The translations under genes were made by a program, and so were the position numbers. A stretch of 64,000 nt of DNA from Silvanigrella paludirubra. GTDB lineage: Bacteria > Bdellovibrionota_B > Oligoflexia > Silvanigrellales > Silvanigrellaceae. This document shows, piece by piece, positions 1 through 9,924 of this stretch. Numbering within the stretch: position 1 is the first letter of the stretch; every line of letters begins with the position of its first letter. Location of the stretch: positions 372,001-436,000 of the forward strand of contig NZ_WFLM01000004.1 in NCBI RefSeq assembly GCF_009208775.1, in the 5' to 3' direction. The notes under the pieces are model-generated. The model did no database searches. It saw only the letters and a list, made by a program, of their open reading frames with translations, and was not told the DNA's origin.

Positions 1-537
1 ATGGCCGGTGTTTGTGCTGAAATTCAAACAGATCTTTCTGAGCAAGAAATAAAAGTGAAAATTCAGAATCTGACAAAAAATTGGAATTATCAAGAGAAAA
101 ATTTATTTCAAAAGCTGGAAAATGCTTTTAATCATTTTATAAAAAATAGATATAATGAGCTAGAATTAAGTGGTACTGCAAGAGGTGAAATTGCATTAGA
201 GGAGAAAGAAAGATTACAAAAGTTGTTTTATCAATCACTACTTCAATTTGAGGAAGGAAATCTTCCAAATGAGAGTAAAGAAGAATATATAAAAACAGAT
301 AAAGAATTAAATGAAATCTATTTACGAGTCATTAAGCAAAAAATTCCTGTGGGAACAACTTATACAAAAAAAGGGTTTATTTCTGCTGAAAGGGCTTGGC
401 TAAAATATCGTGATGCCCTAACTCAATTTGGTACTTTAAAATATCCTAAGACAAATCCTGAAAATTGGAAAAACTGGGAAACAAAAAATAGAATTATTCA
501 ATTAAAAGAGTTATTAGAGAATTTAAAGAATCGGTGA
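1..537 (+). CDS. LprI-family (DUF1311-like) protein, 5' truncated
   Basis: The frame is open at the first base, so the ATG at position 1 is probably internal and the true start lies outside the window. The visible 178 residues look like two DUF1311/LprI-type units. The first holds the segment NELELSGTARG near residues 53-63. The second ends in the family's typical AERAWLKYRDALTQFG near residues 129-144. LprI/YecT-family proteins are small secreted proteins, some of which inhibit lysozyme. A cysteine at residue 5 may be one of the family's disulphide cysteines. No signal peptide is visible because the N-terminus is missing. Lysozyme inhibition is only a family-level suggestion. Confidence 0.6.
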   Translation: MAGVCAEIQTDLSEQEIKVKIQNLTKNWNYQEKNLFQKLENAFNHFIKNRYNELELSGTARGEIALEEKERLQKLFYQSLLQFEEGNLPNESKEEYIKTDKELNEIYLRVIKQKIPVGTTYTKKGFISAERAWLKYRDALTQFGTLKYPKTNPENWKNWETKNRIIQLKELLENLKNR

Positions 538-558
538 TTCTATATCAGAAATGATTTC
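527..558 (+). terminator. Weak hairpins after the LprI-like gene
   Basis: Two short inverted repeats follow or overlap the stop codon: AGAATC-GGT-GATTCT (527-541) and GAAAT-G-ATTTC (548-558), the latter followed by ATTTTAT. They could end the transcript, but the stems are short and the U-run is imperfect. Confidence 0.25.
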
Positions 559-669
559 ATTTTATAAAAAATAGGTATAGATTGGAAATTGTCAGTAGCT
601 ATTATTCCATTATAAATTATCAATTATTTTGGAATAAACTGATTTTATCATATTTATAATGGAGTTTAT

Positions 670-1577
670 ATGAATATTATATCTCACAAAAGTTCAAATT
701 TAAGTATTGATCATTTAATTCAATCGAAAAGAGATTCATTTTTAAGTACCAATTTTGAGAATTTCGAATATAAAAATAAAGCAGAAATTCTTTTTGAAGA
801 GCTCATTAAAAGTGAGCTGGGCCAATTTATCTTGGAACATAAAGGTTTTAACGCATATTGGACAGAATATGTTTGCTCCTATCCTGATTATAAAAAGCAA
901 GGAAAAAAAATTCCATCAAATTTATTTGAATTATTTGTTCTTGAAAAAGTCTATTAGGACGGGCTACTCAAGAAAGATATCAAATTTTTAAGCAAGTCAT
1001 TCAAAAATATTTTAAAAATGGAGTTCGTTTTGCCTCTTTACCTTGCGGTCTAATGTCCGATTTTCTTTTGTTGGATTGTACTGGTATTGAAGATTTTAAA
1101 TTTATAGGTTTGGATTTAGACAATATTGCCTTAGAACAAGCTAAAGCAAACGCTTTAATAAAGGGGCTACAACAGTATTGTGAGTTTTATCAAGTGGATG
1201 CATGGAAGATTGAATTTTATAAAAAGTTTGATCTATTGGTAAGTAATGGATTAAATATTTATGAACAAGATGACAATAAAATTATATCATTATATCAAAG
1301 GTTTTTTGAATCTTTAAATAATACTGGTGTTCTTATTGTAAGTACAATTACTCCATCCCCTTTAGAATCAAACGAATCTAGTTGGAATATGAATTTAATA
1401 AATCAAGAAAATCTTCATTTGCAAAAAATTATTCTTCAAGATTTTTTAGAAGTTAAATTTCAAGCAAGAAGAAGTATTCAAAAAACAATTGAGCAATTAA
1501 AAGAAGCCCAATTCTCCGAATTTGAAATTTTACCAGATTCACTTGGGATGTTTGCAACAATTATTGCGCATAAATAA
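670..1577 (+). pseudogene. SAM-dependent methyltransferase broken by a frameshift
   Basis: Two adjacent reading frames together make one class I methyltransferase of about 300 residues. The first (670-957) gives a 95-residue N-terminal part ending ELFVLEKVY. The second frame is open from about 945 and continues without its own start as SLLGRATQERYQIF. It then reaches the SAM-binding motif around RFASLPCGLMSDFLLLD, an acidic loop (FIGLDLDN), and runs to a stop at 1577. The join falls at an A-run (944-948), where one missing A would restore the frame. It is either a disabled gene, a sequencing or assembly error in a homopolymer, or a programmed -1 shift. No canonical slippery heptamer is present in the zero frame, so the last is least likely. 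The substrate is unknown. Confidence 0.7.
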
Positions 1578-1647
1578 AATAATTCTGAATAAGTAAATAT
1601 AAATATTATTATATATTAATGAAATTTAAGAAAAAAAGTAAATTTTT

Positions 1648-1672
1648 AATAAAATAACTTAATTATTTTATT
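1648..1672 (+). terminator. AT-only hairpin before the toxin gene
   Basis: There is a perfect 10-bp inverted repeat, AATAAAATAA and TTATTTTATT, around a CTTAA loop, followed by more T-rich sequence. It could weakly terminate transcription from the broken methyltransferase gene. With no G or C in the stem, chance is a real alternative. The rest of 1578-1867 is AT-rich leader with no gene that I can support. Confidence 0.3.
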
Positions 1673-1867
1673 TTATATTGAAAATTTTAGATATTATAAA
1701 TTAATCCATTTTTGAATAATTTTTCATCGCATAAAAACATAAAAAACTCATTTTAATTAAATAATATTTATAATTAACCCTATACGAGAGTAAAAAAACA
1801 AGGTATGAGAATTTTTCTTAACCACTCAGGTTAGATTATAAATAAATTAAAAATAGGGAATTTATAA

Positions 1868-4800
1868 ATGAAATATTTTTTGAATAAAAAATATGTAAGA
1901 GTTATTTGTATTATTTTAATATTATTTGACGTCATGGGTTGTAAAAATCAAAAAAATAGTTCTATTTTAGAAAATAATTATGAAATAAATCCTCAAGAAA
2001 ATTATTCTTTAAAGAAAAAATTTTCAAAGGCGTCTGCAAAATCAAATAATAGCACAAAAGATTTTTATATTGAATATAAGTTTATTCAGGACTTTGAAAA
2101 AACAGTTTTAAATAGTAAGTTATATAATATCGACATAGGTTTATTATCTGAGTTTAAAAAATATAATGACTCCTGGACAAATGAGGTCAAATATCAAACA
2201 CTAATAGACCTCGTTAAAAAATTACCAATTCCTTATGCTCTAGATATAGATAGTGAATATAAAATTAATTATGACAGGTTGATTGATTACTGCAAAAGAT
2301 TAAATAGAAGAACGTCTAAGAGGGTTCCAAAAATAATACATTTTATATGGCTTGGTGGGAAATTAGGAAATATACAAAAAGAATATATAAATCTTTGGGC
2401 AAAATTAAATCCTGAACACAATATAAAATTATGGTATGATTCTGATAACTTAAATAATTATAATGTAAATAAAAAAATGCGGGAATACTTGTCAAATTTT
2501 TTAATTGATAAAAAAAATCAAGAAAACTATCAAACATTGTATTCAGAAGAATTAATTAAATTACAAGATAAAATGAATGAATATATTTTTGAAAAATCAA
2601 ATGAAAATCCTAAAAAATCATTAAATGAAATAAGAGAAAATTTTTTAAATGAATTTTTGGTACACATAAATAGTAGAAAAAATAGTAATGCTATGGTTTT
2701 ATTTAACGATTTTACTGCTAGCACTCAAGATTTAGTGACTCAAAATGCAAATATAGAGCTAAAGAATATTGCAAATGAAAAGATGGATTGGAGATTGAAA
2801 GATGCATATATTCAAGAGCTTAATTTACGAGGGAACTTTGCAGCTGCGTCTGATAATGCTCGATTAGAGATATTAAGCAAATATGGAGGAATGTATTTAG
2901 ATGTAGATGTTTTGCCCCCAATAAGAAAAATGAATGAATTGTTAGAGATAAATTCAAAAGCAGTTAAAAACTTTTTTAATAGTCATTTCAAACAAATATC
3001 CTATGCTTATTATGAAGAGCTATTTAATAATAATTTAGATTTACTACCCTCAAGAGCATTTAGTGATGAAAATAAAGTAAAATTATTTAAATTGATAGAT
3101 TCTATACAAGCATACGGAATGGAAGAGTTTAAGTTAAAAATGTCAGAACATTTTTTGTCTTTTAAGGAACATAAAGATATCTCAGAAATATTAAATTTAA
3201 TTGATAGTACTTATACGAGACCATTAGAAATAAAAACTTCTTTTAAAAATAACAATGTAATTATTTCTCATGAAAAACAATCAAACTCAGATTTTATTAA
3301 TTTATTAATTGAAAAAATTAAAAAAAATTATAAAGAATTAAACAAATTTGAAATTAATAATCCAAAATTTCGTTATCCATATAACCATGATATTTCAGAT
3401 GTGTTTAATAAAAAAACAAAAGAATTTAATAATACTTTTGATATGAATATTTTTAAATACAGATTTGATTCTATAACTCCAGATGCTACTGTTACTGTAC
3501 ATGTATCAGGACCCATGGTTTATGAAAATTTGTTAAAAGAATTAAATATAAAACATGAAAGTTTAAGTTTTATAAATCATTATGATGATTATAATGATCT
3601 TTATAATAGGCATACAGAAGAAGATAAAAAATCTTCTTGGATTATAGGAAATTCAGAAGAGGAGCCAAATGAGAATATTATTTTAAAGATTGGGATTGAT
3701 GCTAACACACAAAAAGCAATTAAATATTATGAAAATAAATTTAAGTTAAATAATGAAAGATATTCAGTAATAAGTTATTTTGATAATAATAGGCTTGAAA
3801 TTACTAATAAAGTAAATTTACATATCATAGGAAATGCAAATATAACAAATGGTTTTTTATTTATAAATCATTTTTCTTCAAGTCAAATTTCAACTAAATT
3901 AAAAGATTTATTTTCTACAAATAATAAGATTGAATATATAAATATTTTAAGTTGTAATCCAAATAATAATACAAATGAAACTGCAGAAATTGAAAATTTT
4001 GCAAAAGTGTTATTAGAAGAATTAAATAATAATAATATTGAAACAAAAATGGTTATTGTAAGAAATGACTTATTAAAAATTACAAGTACAGGTGAAGAAT
4101 TATATCCACAGGGTTTTGGATTATATTATAAAAACAATATTGATAATCGTTTGTTTATTATCAGGAATAATCTGGGTGAGTATCTTACTTTAAGTAGGGG
4201 TATATTAAATCAAAATAAAAATAAAACACATTTTGATAAATTAAGAAATTTTAACGGAATTATACATGATATATTTTCTAAAAAAACTAAACATTTAGCA
4301 GACTTTAATTATTTAATTGATGATTATAATTATGAAATTAAAAAACTTGATGTTGAAAATAATTATAAAATAATAAATGAACTGCAGAAAAAAGGAGTTG
4401 ATACCACTCAACAAAATTTACCTAAATTAGAAACTGATCAAAAGAGCTTTAATAAATTAATAACAGAAGATGAATTTTATAATTTTTATAAAAATTTAAA
4501 AGAAACTACGAATTCAAAGGATGATTTTGCTTTTGAAGACTTTGATAGAATTTTTCTATCTTTAAAGCAATTCGAAATTTTACTAAATAAATATAATAAT
4601 TTAAATTCAAATTCATTTATTCAATTAGTAAGAATTCTGTTTGAAAAAGAAATGCAATTAAGAAAAGATAAAATTATATTAGAAGCAAATCGTTCTTCAA
4701 AATTATTTGAAGAGACTTTAAATAAAATGAATTTAAATGAGAATGAAAAGCCAATTCTTCATTCTCTCGATATCCTAGATAAAAAAATTACTGTTTATAA

Positions 4801-7800
4801 TGACAAAAGAAAAAATACCTATAATAAGTATTTATCTAATATGGACGATGTAGATATAAATAATTTAAATAAATTTAAAAATTTATTAGATAATCAAAGT
4901 AAATTATTTTATAGAGACATGGTAACAGGTGATCCACACTTTAATATATCTAGACCTTCATTAAATTTATCTCATGCTTATTTGATTAAAAATATTATAG
5001 ATTATTTTAGCAAAAATAATAATGAAAATAATTTATTAAACTCAAATTCAATGTTAGATGAAGTCATAAAAGTACATATTTATACTAATTTAACTCAACT
5101 TTCTCTTGATGTTTTAGACAGTGGAGCTAAAGTAGCACAGGTAGTTCAATTGCTAAAAAGCAGTGAATTTAAAAATATAAACTCGCTGCAAGCATTTTCC
5201 AAAATTTCTTCCGTTCTTGGTACTGGCTTAAATATATTAAATGTCGCATTTGATGCAACAGAATTATATTTAGCAAAAACAACGGCAGAAACTGCTAAGT
5301 ATGGTACACAACTTGCACTTGATGGTGCATCACTTGGTTTTATGACGGGAGGTCTTCTTTTAGGAGAATCCGTAGGTGGAATATTTTTAAGTGGAATTGG
5401 AGAAATATTTGGTGGATTAGCTGTAGGAATAAGCTCTTATTCTGAAATAGTTGGTCGTAATATTGACGACACCAAAAAATTTGCTAGCTATTTTAGAGAT
5501 TATGAAAAAGATCATGAAATTATAGCGAATGCAGAGAATTATTTTCCAGAAACCAACGATACTGTTTTATCATTAGCCCATAAAGATTTTAAGAAAATAA
5601 ATAATGAAATACAGAGAAATTCTTTAAATGTTGTTATTGAAGAAGTAGATTTAACGGTTCAAAATAATTACAAAATAGTGTTTGGAGATCATATTACTTA
5701 TCCTATTTCAAGGCATGAAAAAGGGAAATATTTTTATCATGTCTTTGCTCCCAATCCTACATTAATTAGAGATACTGGTGAAAGAGTGAAGTTACGAGAA
5801 GCTTTAGAGATTCCAAAAGAGAAAACATTCAAGATCAATAAAATGCAAAGAATTATTTTACCCAATCAGATACAAAATTTAATAGAATATAGTTTTATGT
5901 CTACTCCATTTAATATCAATCGAAATGATAGCGAGTTTTCATCTGTTGATAAAATTCAAAATAATGCAAAATTTATATATAGGTATACATTTATGCATGG
6001 ATTAGGAGATCGTTCTGTAGGTGGCTTAAATTTTATTCATAATAATACAGATATTAAAATAAAATTAAATTCAAATAATCAAAATATTTATTTTTTAACT
6101 CCTGAAATTCCTGAATATGCTAAAAATAAATTAAATTATATTTTTAATGTTGAAAATACGAATCAAAATGAAAATAACTCATTTCATTTATATTTAGGGG
6201 AAGGGGCTAAATATAAAATTAACCCATTGGAAAATGATCACTGGCATTTTCATATCAATTCAAAATATGATTCGGCAAGGTTAAATGGGAATGAATTTGT
6301 TATTTTTCAAAAAGAAAATAATATGATAAAAAGTCATTCTTTAATATTTAATGATAAAAAACCATCAAGAATTTATATACACGACAATACTGGAATAACT
6401 TATCTTTCTTACAATGGGGTTTTGTTAAGTGAAAAGACTCCTGTATTTATTAATTCAGAGTTAAATGCGAATAATTTTAATGGTATAAATGAAATTAAAG
6501 ATTTATTAAAACGATATCATAGTTATTTTGAAAATATTTTTTCATTGAACAATGATAGTATTAGAATTATTAATTTTATGAGAGATTTAAATTCAAATAA
6601 AGAAACTATTTTTTATAATAATAAAAATGACTTAATGGTTTATTCTGGTTTAAATATAAGAGATTTGGAAGTTTATGGTAAAGTTAAAAATGGTTATATT
6701 TTTACAAATAAAGATAAAAATAAAATATACTATAATAATATTGAATTATTTGAGGGTACTGAAAAAAAGATTATAGAAAGAGATAATCATCTCTTTATTG
6801 AAATGAAAAATGAAAAAGCGAATATATTTTATTATTTTGATATGAATTCGGACTTAAATTTAGATATTTATTGTAAAATTGGGATTACAGAATGTCTGAA
6901 TGATAATTTGATTTTAAAAAATGGTTATAACAATTTCAATATATCTCCTGTAATTAGATTACTCAAAGAAGACAATAAAAAAACAAATAAATTTTATATT
7001 ATAAAAAATAATCAAATTTTTTCTGAAAATGATGAGAATGCAAATAAAATTCAAAGTTACAAGGATTTAGATACAGGGCAATCTTATCATTTTATAGCTG
7101 GCCTCAAATTTTATATAATTATAGAAAGTTCAACTGGTGAAGTGACTTTCAAACAATTTGATTTAAATGGATTAAAGAATGAGTTATTAAATAAGGATCA
7201 ATTTGTATTTTCTAATGAAGAGTATATATTTGAATTTAATAAAGAATTAGAATATCAAATAATAGGTTTAAAATCTGTATTTTTATCTAAAAATTTAAAT
7301 AAAAATTTGAAAGATGTTATTTCTTCTTTACATACAGAATGCAAAATTATTTCTATACTTTTAAATGAAACTGATTTTGCAGAATATGATAGAGAAAAAA
7401 ATCATGTTTTTATACATGAAAAAAATAGACTAGCAATTGGGGAATCCTTAAAACACAATGACAGATATTATTTTTATCAGACAGATATTAACAAATATTT
7501 TTATACAAATTTGGGTTATATAAATCCCGCTAACTTTAAGATTGTGAGCAATTCAAATTTATATAAATTGGAATATAATCAAAATTTAATTTGGACTGAA
7601 GATGATATAAATAAAAACGAAATATTAATAAGAGATATTGATATAAATAAAAAAATAGCATTGTTTTTACAACATTTTAATAGTGAAAGAAAAGATTCTT
7701 CTAAGATTGAAGAAGAATCTTGCATTAATTTGTTAGTATTAAGAAGTTCTTTAAAGAAGTCATTATGTAAAATAGCTGGAAACATAAATAGTAATAAAAA

Positions 7801-8452
7801 AACTCTAATTAATGCTTATAGTCAAATTAATTCTTCCACTTTATTTCTAACAAATGATCAAGGTTCCTTTAGGCAATTAAGCTCTTCAACAAATTTTTTC
7901 GATTATGAAAATACAGCTGATGAATATTGGGGAGTTCAAAATTGGATTAGTTCCTCTGAACCTTTTCACTTAAATTATAAATTATTTGCATTCGGAGAAA
8001 TCATAAATGGAAATAAATTTATGGGTGATATTCGATTTGTTGATAATAAGGGGAATATATTAAAATTAGACAGTATAGAAAATAACAATGAAAGAAAGTA
8101 TGTAATTGAAAAAATATGGGATGAAAAATATTTATCATTAATTTTCGCTGTTTTTGTTATAGAAGATAATAGAAATAAATTTTTATATGTCTTAAAAAAA
8201 GATGGTACCTATGATATTTTAAATACAACTCATTATTCATTATTAAAAAAAGGCTTTATAGAAGAATTATTTCCAAATATTTCAAGCCTTGAGATAAAAA
8301 ATATTGATTATATTGTTAAATTAAAACATGACATTATTTTATATAAAAAAAGTACTAAAACTAGTGAATATGAAGGATATTATATTTACCCTATATCGAA
8401 TCTTATTCAAAAAAAATCAAATTTAAAAGTAGACTATGTAAAAATTAATTAA
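1868..8452 (+). CDS. TcdA/TcdB-like large glycosylating toxin with lipoprotein signal
   Basis: This is a 2194-residue protein in the layout of clostridial large cytotoxins, which glycosylate host Rho/Ras GTPases. Residues 1-25 look like a lipoprotein signal (hydrophobic core, then DVMGC with Cys25), unlike clostridial toxins. Residues about 150-550 form a GT44 glycosyltransferase. It has PKIIHFIWLGG (Trp161), SDNAR (Asp329, Arg332) and YLDVDVLP with the metal/UDP-sugar DxD pair Asp345/Asp347. Residues about 590-750 match the C80 autoprotease, with Asp611 and Cys696 (ILSCNP). The catalytic histidine position reads G655-N656 instead of GHG. Residues about 1060-1460 match the pore/translocation region, including a Gly/Ala-rich hydrophobic stretch near 1150-1195. 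The last 700 residues are unrecognised and lack choline-binding-type repeats. The start has a TAGGGA ribosome site. The sugar donor and host target are unknown. Confidence 0.88.
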   Translation: MKYFLNKKYVRVICIILILFDVMGCKNQKNSSILENNYEINPQENYSLKKKFSKASAKSNNSTKDFYIEYKFIQDFEKTVLNSKLYNIDIGLLSEFKKYNDSWTNEVKYQTLIDLVKKLPIPYALDIDSEYKINYDRLIDYCKRLNRRTSKRVPKIIHFIWLGGKLGNIQKEYINLWAKLNPEHNIKLWYDSDNLNNYNVNKKMREYLSNFLIDKKNQENYQTLYSEELIKLQDKMNEYIFEKSNENPKKSLNEIRENFLNEFLVHINSRKNSNAMVLFNDFTASTQDLVTQNANIELKNIANEKMDWRLKDAYIQELNLRGNFAAASDNARLEILSKYGGMYLDVDVLPPIRKMNELLEINSKAVKNFFNSHFKQISYAYYEELFNNNLDLLPSRAFSDENKVKLFKLIDSIQAYGMEEFKLKMSEHFLSFKEHKDISEILNLIDSTYTRPLEIKTSFKNNNVIISHEKQSNSDFINLLIEKIKKNYKELNKFEINNPKFRYPYNHDISDVFNKKTKEFNNTFDMNIFKYRFDSITPDATVTVHVSGPMVYENLLKELNIKHESLSFINHYDDYNDLYNRHTEEDKKSSWIIGNSEEEPNENIILKIGIDANTQKAIKYYENKFKLNNERYSVISYFDNNRLEITNKVNLHIIGNANITNGFLFINHFSSSQISTKLKDLFSTNNKIEYINILSCNPNNNTNETAEIENFAKVLLEELNNNNIETKMVIVRNDLLKITSTGEELYPQGFGLYYKNNIDNRLFIIRNNLGEYLTLSRGILNQNKNKTHFDKLRNFNGIIHDIFSKKTKHLADFNYLIDDYNYEIKKLDVENNYKIINELQKKGVDTTQQNLPKLETDQKSFNKLITEDEFYNFYKNLKETTNSKDDFAFEDFDRIFLSLKQFEILLNKYNNLNSNSFIQLVRILFEKEMQLRKDKIILEANRSSKLFEETLNKMNLNENEKPILHSLDILDKKITVYNDKRKNTYNKYLSNMDDVDINNLNKFKNLLDNQSKLFYRDMVTGDPHFNISRPSLNLSHAYLIKNIIDYFSKNNNENNLLNSNSMLDEVIKVHIYTNLTQLSLDVLDSGAKVAQVVQLLKSSEFKNINSLQAFSKISSVLGTGLNILNVAFDATELYLAKTTAETAKYGTQLALDGASLGFMTGGLLLGESVGGIFLSGIGEIFGGLAVGISSYSEIVGRNIDDTKKFASYFRDYEKDHEIIANAENYFPETNDTVLSLAHKDFKKINNEIQRNSLNVVIEEVDLTVQNNYKIVFGDHITYPISRHEKGKYFYHVFAPNPTLIRDTGERVKLREALEIPKEKTFKINKMQRIILPNQIQNLIEYSFMSTPFNINRNDSEFSSVDKIQNNAKFIYRYTFMHGLGDRSVGGLNFIHNNTDIKIKLNSNNQNIYFLTPEIPEYAKNKLNYIFNVENTNQNENNSFHLYLGEGAKYKINPLENDHWHFHINSKYDSARLNGNEFVIFQKENNMIKSHSLIFNDKKPSRIYIHDNTGITYLSYNGVLLSEKTPVFINSELNANNFNGINEIKDLLKRYHSYFENIFSLNNDSIRIINFMRDLNSNKETIFYNNKNDLMVYSGLNIRDLEVYGKVKNGYIFTNKDKNKIYYNNIELFEGTEKKIIERDNHLFIEMKNEKANIFYYFDMNSDLNLDIYCKIGITECLNDNLILKNGYNNFNISPVIRLLKEDNKKTNKFYIIKNNQIFSENDENANKIQSYKDLDTGQSYHFIAGLKFYIIIESSTGEVTFKQFDLNGLKNELLNKDQFVFSNEEYIFEFNKELEYQIIGLKSVFLSKNLNKNLKDVISSLHTECKIISILLNETDFAEYDREKNHVFIHEKNRLAIGESLKHNDRYYFYQTDINKYFYTNLGYINPANFKIVSNSNLYKLEYNQNLIWTEDDINKNEILIRDIDINKKIALFLQHFNSERKDSSKIEEESCINLLVLRSSLKKSLCKIAGNINSNKKTLINAYSQINSSTLFLTNDQGSFRQLSSSTNFFDYENTADEYWGVQNWISSSEPFHLNYKLFAFGEIINGNKFMGDIRFVDNKGNILKLDSIENNNERKYVIEKIWDEKYLSLIFAVFVIEDNRNKFLYVLKKDGTYDILNTTHYSLLKKGFIEELFPNISSLEIKNIDYIVKLKHDIILYKKSTKTSEYEGYYIYPISNLIQKKSNLKVDYVKIN

Positions 8453-8461
8453 GAATAAATT

Positions 8462-9775
8462 TCAAGAATCATGAACTTTATTCTTTTTTATTATGCTTAA
8501 TATAAAACCAATTATTGCAACTAAAATCATGTAAAATGCGGGTGCACTTTTTGATTTAAAATGTTCAATTAAAGTAGTAGCAATAAGTGGCGTGAATCCT
8601 CCAAAAATTCCAAAGGCTAAATTGTAACTTAGCGAAGAACCTGAATATCTAATTTTTGCAGGATATGATTCTGCTAATAATAAAATTGCAGAGGACGTTG
8701 CAGCTGCAGAAGCTACGGATACAATAGAATAGCAAATATAAATAGCAGTAAAATTATTTTCACTAAATGAGATAAAAATAGGATAAGAGAAAATGATAAA
8801 TAAAATACAAGAAAAATTAAAAACTTTTCTACCACCGATTTTATCTGATATGTATCCAAAAATAACAATAAATAAAGCATATATTAAAACAAATATAGAG
8901 TTTATTTTTAAAATATCTTCGGAATGATATGAATAATACGTTTTAAAATAATTTGGGAGATACAAAAGATAAAGTGTTATAGCAACCGCAACAACCCATA
9001 TAGCACTTGCCGTCTGTATTAAAGAAAATTTATGGTCTTTAAATATAAGTTGAACAGGGTATTTTATATTTTCTTTTTTCATTTGTCTAAATACAGGAGT
9101 TTCTGTTAAATATCTTCTTAAATAAACACCAATCAAGCCAAGGATTCCACCAACTAAGAATGGAATTCTCCATCCCCATGAATAAATTGTTTCTTCACTC
9201 ATAAATTTTGTAACTAAATAACCTGCGCTTGAACCTAAAAAAATACCGAATATGATTCCACAGAAAAGAATTCCACAAGCTAAACCTCTATGTGATTTTT
9301 GTGCATGCTCATAGATAAAGGTTATTGAACAAGGAATTTCTCCTCCAATAGCTAATCCTTGTGCAAAACGACAGATAAATAATAAAATAGAAGCAGTTAT
9401 TCCAATTTGTGAATAAGTTGGTAAAATTCCAATTATAAATGTTGGTGCTGCCATTAAAAAAACAGTAAATGAAAACGAATTTTTTCTTCCGTTTTTATCT
9501 CCAAAATGGCTAAAGACCAATCCGCCTAGGACTCTTGCTAAATAGCCACAGGCAAATACAGAATAGGTTAAGATCAATCCTGCAACGGGGGAGTCATTTT
9601 GAAAAAATAATTTAGACATAATAGTAGCAAAATAGATATAAACAACAAAGTCATAAAATTCAAGAGAACCACCAACTGCAGAAATTGTGAATGTTTTTAT
9701 CTCATTTTTAGAAAGATTTTTATAAATATGATTTTCTTTTGATTTTTTTTTGCGAAAGGGAAAATGAAATGTCAT
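8462..9775 (-). CDS. MHS-family (ProP-like) major facilitator transporter
   Basis: This 437-residue inner-membrane protein has about 12 membrane segments and the marks of the metabolite:H+ symporter branch of the major facilitator superfamily. These are GGSLEFYDFVVY in the first helix, the loop 2-3 signature around HFGDKNGRK, RFAQGLAIGGE, GWRIPFLVG, and a repeat of the signature at DKIGGRK. Members import osmolytes, citrate, shikimate or other organic acids together with protons. The sequence does not reveal the substrate. The start has AAAGGA upstream. The gene ends 9 bases from the end of the convergent toxin gene, with no clear terminator between them. Confidence 0.85.
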   Translation of the reverse strand: MTFHFPFRKKKSKENHIYKNLSKNEIKTFTISAVGGSLEFYDFVVYIYFATIMSKLFFQNDSPVAGLILTYSVFACGYLARVLGGLVFSHFGDKNGRKNSFSFTVFLMAAPTFIIGILPTYSQIGITASILLFICRFAQGLAIGGEIPCSITFIYEHAQKSHRGLACGILFCGIIFGIFLGSSAGYLVTKFMSEETIYSWGWRIPFLVGGILGLIGVYLRRYLTETPVFRQMKKENIKYPVQLIFKDHKFSLIQTASAIWVVAVAITLYLLYLPNYFKTYYSYHSEDILKINSIFVLIYALFIVIFGYISDKIGGRKVFNFSCILFIIFSYPIFISFSENNFTAIYICYSIVSVASAAATSSAILLLAESYPAKIRYSGSSLSYNLAFGIFGGFTPLIATTLIEHFKSKSAPAFYMILVAIIGFILSIIKKNKVHDS

Positions 9776-9924
9776 TGTTTACATATCCTTTGAAATATAT
9801 CATTTTATTATCTTATAAAATTAATCTTATAAATTTAAATTAAATGAATATATATTATGATGCAACCACAATCTTTATTCGATTTTCGTAAGAGGAGCTT
9901 TGTTTTTTTTATTTTGCAATTATT

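Noticed and set aside
945-957. Programmed -1 frameshifting in the methyltransferase gene
   Set aside because: The A-run lacks a canonical slippery heptamer in the zero frame and no stimulatory hairpin or pseudoknot stands out just downstream. A simple indel explains it better.
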